NCBI GenBank assembly: GCA_025201345.1
Contig: JAIXMG010000002.1
Span: 1,178,001 to 1,242,000 of the forward strand
Source of the DNA: Thamnidium elegans
Lineage: Eukaryota; Mucoromycota; Mucoromycetes; Mucorales; Mucoraceae
Reading direction: 5' to 3'
Length of the DNA stretch: 64,000 bases
Part shown: positions 58,073 through 64,000 of the stretch, piece by piece
How positions within the stretch are numbered: position 1 is the stretch's first letter
Layout of the letters: each line of letters opens with the position of its first letter
Position numbers and translations under genes: made by a program
Notes under the pieces: model-generated
Database searches by the model: none
Told to the model about the DNA's origin: nothing
What the model saw: only the letters and a program-made list of their open reading frames with translations

Positions 58073-59982
58073 TCATAATTCCCCGTTTTCAACAGATGAA
58101 AGTTCGATGTCTGCAAAATCAGTAGCTAGACTTTTAGCGTCATGGGTTTGATAGATAACGTAAATAATACATCCGGATGCAACTGAAGACCCCACGAATA
58201 TAATATCTGACCAGCGTCTGAAAAAGTCGAATTCTACTGAATGTAACGACGAAGAAATCAAGTACCTTTTTTTTTATATATACATGTAAAAAAGTTAACT
58301 TTTTTAAAAAGTACATAAATAGCATAGTATAGCATACCTATATTCTGCTGGTAAGCTCATTTGCATCATCAATACTGAACTCAAGAAATACATTCCCATC
58401 ATATGCGCCACAAACAAAAGAATATTACTTGTTGAAAATGTTACTTTCAGCATGAACACACGAAGCAACCGAGTCAACAGCTTTAAAAACCCACGAACTG
58501 AACCAAACACAATCATGCCTGCAAACCAAAAACTAAGTTGCTGTGACCAAAACGACACGTCTATTTTAAAATCCATATTGTTTCTGTCAAGGTGTGCCAT
58601 CATTAACGATAGCATTTTTGTAATTGGGTCTGTTGAACCGCTACGCTGTAACAAGACATTAATTGTAGTCTACACGCCAATAAAAAGCAATTAATGAAAA
58701 TATTACAGTAATACAGCAAGCATAACTTACAACAATTAACTTGTATACACAATAAATCGCAAATATGAAATCGATTAGACTCCAAATTTTACCTTTCCAA
58801 GTTTGTGAAAACCTACTCTTGGCCTAACAATTTAAATTGATTACAAAAAGAAATATCTCTTACTTATAACTAACTTACCCTTCCTCGTTCTAGCTCATCT
58901 AAATCTGATCTCATATTAACTGCTAATCCTTCCAACTGTTCAATTTCAGTCTGTAAAAGTACAGTTTCTATAACCACGAAACAAAATTTAATTTCTAAAC
59001 CGGTTCAACTTTTTTTAAAGAAAAAAAAACTTACCACTCTGCTCTGAACTGCTAAATACAGACGCCACCTTATTCATAAACCCTTTGGCAGGTTTCTCCT
59101 TTTTATCCGAAGCATCATGTTGGTTTCGCATTCTTTGCAACAGAGCCTTTTTCTCTTTAATAATCGAATCCGTTTGATTATACGCACGTTCTGCCACCCT
59201 ATAATCTTGTTCGCTTACTTTTCTCTTATACGAAGACCACGTGTTAAACGGTGTATTGATCACACCGAAACCAGATAATACTGAGATTACCGTAATACCA
59301 ATAATACTTGCTCTAACAATGCCAAGCTCTATCCATGATGTTGTATGCTCTAAGAAAAAATATATTAAAAAAGCTGAGACTTAAAACTTAAAAATAGATT
59401 AATACCTAAAGTAGTGTATTGGTTTATTTGGCTGAATAGATAGAGATATATGATCCACAAGATAGTTGTCAAGTAAATAGATGGTTTGGGTTTCCAACCT
59501 ATATAATAATAATAAAAAAAGTATGTGTGTTAATAGAAAAGAAAAAAAAAGGGGGGGGGGAGGAGGGAATGATAGCAGTTTTATATGTACTGACCTCTGG
59601 TGATATGAAAGAACGCATAAAATTGAAACCATGGAATAACGATAATGACAAGTAATAATAATATATCGAGGTTAAACTTCCAATACTGAGACCTTGCACT
59701 AAAAATGAATAGTCAGTTATCGTATAAAAAAAAGGGAGTAAAGCAAGGTTTTTACGTGTTTGAAAATAAATGTATAATTTCACTGAAAACTAGTAAAAAC
59801 AAAGTACATGAACTACTTAATGTCAAGGAGAATAAAAGGTGAGGTATGTACAAGGGATTACTAAACTGAGATAGTTTAGGTGGTTGGTAATCGTTGAATA
59901 GTAATTGCGCTACTTTTCTCGAGCCGATTGTTAATAAAGCTACTTGAATAGAAATAAATATGATGTTATCTAACGCAGCCAT
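58073..59982 (-). CDS. Golgi pH regulator (GPHR/GPR89 family), 465 aa
   Basis: Eight minus-strand exons: 59756-59982, 59595-59698, 59406-59498, 59035-59349, 58879-58967, 58731-58823, 58338-58669 and 58073-58217, all GT-AG and in frame. The topology is several N-terminal membrane helices, a central coiled-coil cytosolic loop (about residues 160-260, E-R-A-Y-N-Q-T-D-S-I-I-K-E-K-K-A-L), then further membrane helices and the conserved end L-M-M-Q-M-S-L-P-A-E-Y-R. F-W-S-Q.L-S-F-W-F-A-G and S-V-R-G-F-L are also typical of GPHR. The family forms an anion channel that counters proton pumping in the Golgi (animals) and is called GTG in plants. Length is normal. Confidence 0.92.
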
Positions 59983-60081
59983 AGTATTAAAAGAAAAAAA
60001 AAAGAAAAAGAATTACATCAAGTTTTTTTTTTTCTTTTAAGGATTCTGCCAATAGAGCTTTTGAGTTTTATTTATATTTAT

Positions 60082-61239
60082 TTACAAGGATTGTCTCCAT
60101 TCTACATAATCATCAAATAACACTGGCCCTGTATAGAAGTTAATTATTTACCGTGTAAAAAAAAAAAAAAAAAGTCATTTTTTGTGCTTACATGATGATG
60201 TGCTATCATAGTTTTGAAGATCCTCTGGTACTGCTTTGCAAAAGTCCAACATACTTGACCATTGATCCTTATTGATAACTTTGACAGGTTTAACCACCTA
60301 AAAATAGTCATTATTCAATAACCATAATAATCCACAAAGAAAGCTCCTCCCCCCCCCCTTTTTTTTTTACCTGTACAAACTCAATAAAAGATTTAACAAT
60401 AGGGTATTTCGCTTCCAGTATAATATGCCAAAGTGCAGTAGCGGTCTATTAAAAAAAAAAAAAAAATGTTAAAAAAGGGACCGAAAACTGATTTGAGAAA
60501 AATCATACCTCGATATCCATACTTTTCTGTCCATTGGATTTTGCATAATTAAATGTAAATAAATAGAATTGCTTATACTCTTCTTCGTCATTCATAATTG
60601 ATCTTTCCCAATCTAATACAGCAAGCGAAAATCTATCATCGTCTTCAAAGCTACACAATGAAAAACACGAGTTTAGTTTTTTTTTTTTTCAAGAAAAATA
60701 CTGCAACAAATCTAATATCGTACTATAAATCAGACTTCATCGTATTCAACCACTCTTCCCAAGTAATATATCCCATTCGTATCGATTTCATCTTGTATCC
60801 AATAATCATAGGTAATACCTATTTTAAAAAAGGGAAATCAATAACATTGTTATACTTTTTTTTTTTTTTTTTTTTTAAAAAAAATACGTTACACTTTCTA
60901 ATGAAACACCAATATCGTTAAAGAAAGCTTGACAGCCGTCTGGACTTATCAATTCTCGATTATCATCGTCCGTGTACTTTTCAAACCAATGCCTGCATTT
61001 CTCATTAAACGTTTTATTCTACAAAAAAAAAACTGTCAATAAAAATACTACTACTGAAAGAGAAAAAAACCGTTTTTACCAAAGCTGTACTATAATATAA
61101 AAAAAAAGTGTCAATTAGTTCAGAAATGAATAAACACATACACAAGCATCACTTACGTCTGTTTCTTTTTAGCTATTCTTAACTTTCTCTGTATAATGGC
61201 TGTATCATTAGCTGTTGCTGCTTTCCGTTTGGGTGGCAT
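60082..61239 (-). CDS. DCN1-like cullin neddylation factor, 227 aa
   Basis: Eight minus-strand exons: 61157-61239, 61080-61089 (10 nt), 60893-61018, 60724-60818, 60509-60650, 60371-60445, 60192-60297 and 60082-60128. The PONY domain is recognisable: F-E-K-Y-T-D-D-D-N-R-E-L-I-S-P-D-G, Y-I-T-W-E-E-W, F-Y-L-F-T-F-N-Y-A-K, T-A-L-W-H-I-I-L and the end D-Q-W-S-M-L-D-F...Y-D...W-P-V-L-F-D-D-Y-V-E-W, which includes the family's D-A-D-like acidic patch that holds cullins. DCN1 proteins bring Nedd8-charged Ubc12 to cullins. The N-terminus (M-P-P-K-R-K) is basic and could be nuclear-targeting instead of the UBA domain of yeast Dcn1, which is missing or cut short. The 10-nt exon is required for frame. 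Confidence 0.9.
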
Positions 61240-61554
61240 ATTATTATTTTTAAACACAAAGAAAAGAAAGAGAGAAAAAATCATAGACCACACACACTGC
61301 AAAAGAAAAAAAAAGAAAAGAGAGTCATGGTGTCCAACAGTCACCCTTACATGGTTTTTTTTTTATATATAAAAATGGAAGTTTTTATTTGGTAAAAAGA
61401 AGAGAGAATCTGTACAGAGATGAGGGGTAGTGAGTATGGATGAGAGAGAATTAGGTTTAAATGCAAGGAATTACGAAAAAAAAAAAAAAAAAAAGTAGAA
61501 AGGGAAAGGAAGTAATTAGTAATGATTAAAGAGTAAAATAATAAAATGAAGTAT
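61240..61554. other. Spacer between DCN1-like and sphinganine hydroxylase genes
   Basis: 315 bp: promoter side of the DCN1-like gene and 3' end of the hydroxylase gene, both on the minus strand. Contains an A run at about 61475-61494. No gene is seen. Confidence 0.45.
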
Positions 61555-62681
61555 CTAGTTCAATTTCTTTGCTGCCTTTGCTTCTGCCTTGACCTTCATA
61601 ACTTGGCTGTATTCTGTTTGCAAAAGAGTATCCCAAAAAGTAAAAAAGGGCTGAGCGTAATTTGTTTTAATACCGTTAACTTGATGATGAAGATCATGAC
61701 TAAAAATAGGGTGAGGGTTATTATACGTATGTACCACCAAAAAAAAAAAACTTACTAATTGACATTATTTCCAAAGCAGACAGTTAAAGGATCCCAAGGG
61801 AAATAGTAACCACAATGATCATTCACTAATAGATTATAACAAAAAAAAAAAAAGAGTAAGTATGTGTATACATATACAAAATATGATATTATATATACCT
61901 GTTTTAAGAGTAGAGAACACAAAAAAGTACATGCCAAGACGTGGTGACATGCCTGTAACCTCGAATGCGATAGCGGCGCCACAGGTATCTAACAAAAAAC
62001 CTTCGACAGGATGATTATAGAGAGCACCAAATGCATAAGGAACGTTAATACGATGATGATGAGAGTGCATATGTTTATACAGGAATGAATAGCTATGAGC
62101 TAAACGATGAAGGACATATTGGTGTGTATCAACAATAACCCTACACAAAAATAATTTACTATTAGAACAAAAAAAAAAAAAAGCCCCCATGCATAATGTA
62201 TGTTTATGGCTTACATTGCAATAAAGAATTGAATACACGGTAAAAGGAAGTTTTGAAAATGAGTAGCTACATAATTGGCAATAGAGAAAGCGGAATTTTG
62301 AGTATAACCAAGACTAATCAAAGCATTCAAAAGGACAGTGGTATAGTCGTTGATAGCCTTTCTATGTTTAATTTCAAGGCCAACAGGATCTACACCTTTC
62401 ATTAAAGCAAAGCCTAGTACTATTTGAACTACATGCTGAAGAGCTACCATCACCAATACTTTGTTAAAGGATACCTTGTTTCTCTTTTCTCTATCCTCGG
62501 GTGAATGAATACGGTATTGTTCAAAAAATGGAATTTCAAGTCTCATTAAAATTTCATAAAAACTACATAAAACCCAATACAGTGCAATAGGTGCCCATAC
62601 TGCTAATAGTTCATCTGACCATGGATCCAAGAGAAAATCATTGTTCACTTTTGTTGAATTTTTTACATACGTTGCATTCAT
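61555..62681 (-). CDS. SUR2: Sphinganine C4-hydroxylase (Sur2 type), 307 aa
   Basis: Minus-strand exons 62215-62681, 61899-62140, 61756-61825 and 61555-61699, in frame. It is a membrane protein of the fatty-acid-hydroxylase superfamily. The di-iron histidine boxes are D-T-H-Q-Y-V-L-H-R-L-A-H, then H-S-H-H-H-R and Y-H-D-L-H-H-Q, the last completed by splicing exon 3 to 4. The flanking V-P-Y-A-F-G-A-L-Y-N-H-P-V-E-G, D-H-C-G-Y-Y-F-P-W-D-P and G-I-K-T-N-Y-A-Q-P-F-F are characteristic of Sur2, not of sterol C4 oxidases. It hydroxylates dihydrosphingosine in the ER to give phytosphingosine. At 307 residues it is somewhat shorter than the yeast protein. The C-terminal tail is Lys/Ala-rich. Confidence 0.93.
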
Positions 62682-64000
62682 CTTTTATTTATTATTATGT
62701 GTGTGTGTATATATACAAACAAGAAAGAAGAAGAAACAACAACAACAAAAAAAAAAAAAATTTGTGGTCTCATAAATCTCGGCAAAAATCCTAATCGGAA
62801 GATGAATTTTTTTTAAAGTTTTTTATAAAATAAAAAAATGACATACCTATTTTTGCCTTTTTTAATCTGTTATTTTACTTGCAATTTAGCCATTGTTTTT
62901 GTTGCCGTAGACTACGCTTTTTTAAACAGCAACAACAACAATACCTTTTACTATGTATTTTTTTGTTATCGGTTCAAATTTTATCAGATATTCCGACCCG
63001 GTGTTGTAACTTGACTATTGTTTCACTTGAAAACTATATATACATTTTTTTTTCTTGACGCTGTTATGACAACATGAGATAATAAGTCTTTACAAGCTCT
63101 CTTGAAACATCAATATGAATTGTATATTTTATCACGCCACAACTTTTTCTTTTTTTTTAGAGAGAGAGAGGAAGAATCCCTTTTTCTGTAAATAAAACAA
63201 AAAAAAAAAAAAAAAAAAATCTCAGATAAACATAACAAACTATCTTTCGTAGCATATGATTGAAAATATTCTGCTAGATTATATCAGCATTACAGCATTT
63301 TCTTAACTTCAAAAAAGTATGCGCACAAAAAAAAAAAAAAAAAAGTATTTTTTTGATATTACACAATGACATCATGGTACGGGATGCTCTCTCTCTTTAC
63401 TTTCTGTCTAGTTCATAAAAGCATTTATCGAATTACTTTTTCTCTTGCGTATGAATGTTTGTTGCCATAACAATTTTGCATTGATAGGCAATTCCCTTTT
63501 TCTCGGCCGGGAGGTAAAAAGCAAAGTCCCGCTTTTTTTTTTTTTTTTTTTTTTTCGTAACCGAAATTCATTTTAAAAAGTTTTAATTTAAGCATTTTTC
63601 CCTCTTCAGCTATTTATTGCGCCTTATCTGTCAAATGAATAGTCAATAAAAAAAAAGGTAATAACACTGCATTATTCAGTTGATATACTTTTTTTTTTAA
63701 AAAAAAAAGAGAAAAGAAAATAAATTAGTCTGTGTTACAGCTTTCTTAAATGCGCATGTCAAAGCTAAGCACCAAAAAAAAATTCTAGTTGATATAATAC
63801 AAATAGTCATCCTTTTTTTTTCTTCTTACTTTCTCATGACTATTACCCTGTTCATCTATACCCACTTACCCCCACCCCGCAAGTAAAAAAAAAAATACCA
63901 TCCCTCTACTTTTAGTAAACTTGTTACACACGGACCATAATTAACCGAAAATACAAAACTCTTTTTTTTTTCCGCTTAATTTTTCGGCACTTCTTTAAAA
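62682..64000. other. 1.3-kb terminal region without a supported gene
   Basis: Upstream DNA of the hydroxylase gene: short CT and TG runs near the start, then long A- and T-tracts (for example 63532-63555 and 63689-63710). No frame of protein character. A further gene may begin beyond the window. Confidence 0.45.

Noticed and set aside
61555..62681. Sterol C4-methyl oxidase (Erg25) instead of Sur2
   Set aside because: The A-L-Y-N-H-P and D-H-C-G-Y...P-W-D-P segments and the H-H-R-x-x-V-P-Y text fit sphinganine C4-hydroxylase.

Overview
The window is nuclear DNA of a filamentous fungus, most likely an early-diverging one of the Mucorales (Rhizopus-like). The evidence is strong A+T bias, genes with many 50-80 bp GT-AG introns, fungal housekeeping genes (C4-hydroxylase of sphinganine, Bst1/PGAP1, epsin-3 type adaptor, membrane-tethered Spt23/Mga2-like factor) and decayed transposases of a type I associate with Mucorales. 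Species was not determined. All exon models were built by eye from splice sites and reading-frame continuity, so single boundaries may be off by a few bases.

Layout. 0-16 kb: a Pho85-type cyclin, an Spt23/Mga2-like transcription factor with IPT, ankyrin and C-terminal membrane anchor, and a nine-exon gene for a 2315-residue protein that I do not recognise. 16-21 kb: a transposon graveyard with a decayed DDE transposase, a broken lineage-specific gene, a near-identical direct repeat and a 983-bp Tc1/mariner-type element that still has terminal inverted repeats and TA target duplications. 21-28 kb: ribosomal protein uS11, an NDUFA4-like subunit, two small unassigned genes and the GPI inositol-deacylase Bst1.

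28-46.5 kb is the unusual part: an array of eleven intronless genes and pseudogenes, each about 285-310 codons when whole. They form two sequence classes. Class I (A and D) is long helix, central segment, long helix. Class II (B and C) starts near M-E-E-E-K-L and also has two helical halves around a central segment. The classes share a short C-terminal motif and nearly always sit as class I + class II pairs: A and B head to head, C and D head to tail. The A/B/C/D block occurs twice, plus remnants. Several members have a central hydrophobic hairpin and others have a polar replacement. No signal peptide is visible. The pattern would suit a two-component helical membrane-active (pore-forming-like) or membrane-remodelling system, but function is unknown.

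47-64 kb returns to housekeeping genes: ribosomal protein eL28, guanine deaminase, epsin/ENTH adaptor, UTP-glucose-1-phosphate uridylyltransferase, a Fyv7/TAP26-like rRNA-processing protein, Golgi pH regulator, a DCN1-like neddylation factor and sphinganine C4-hydroxylase. These are intron-rich, which sharpens the contrast with the intronless array. Very short exons (8, 10 and 17 nt, and an ATG-only coding exon) recur in this genome.
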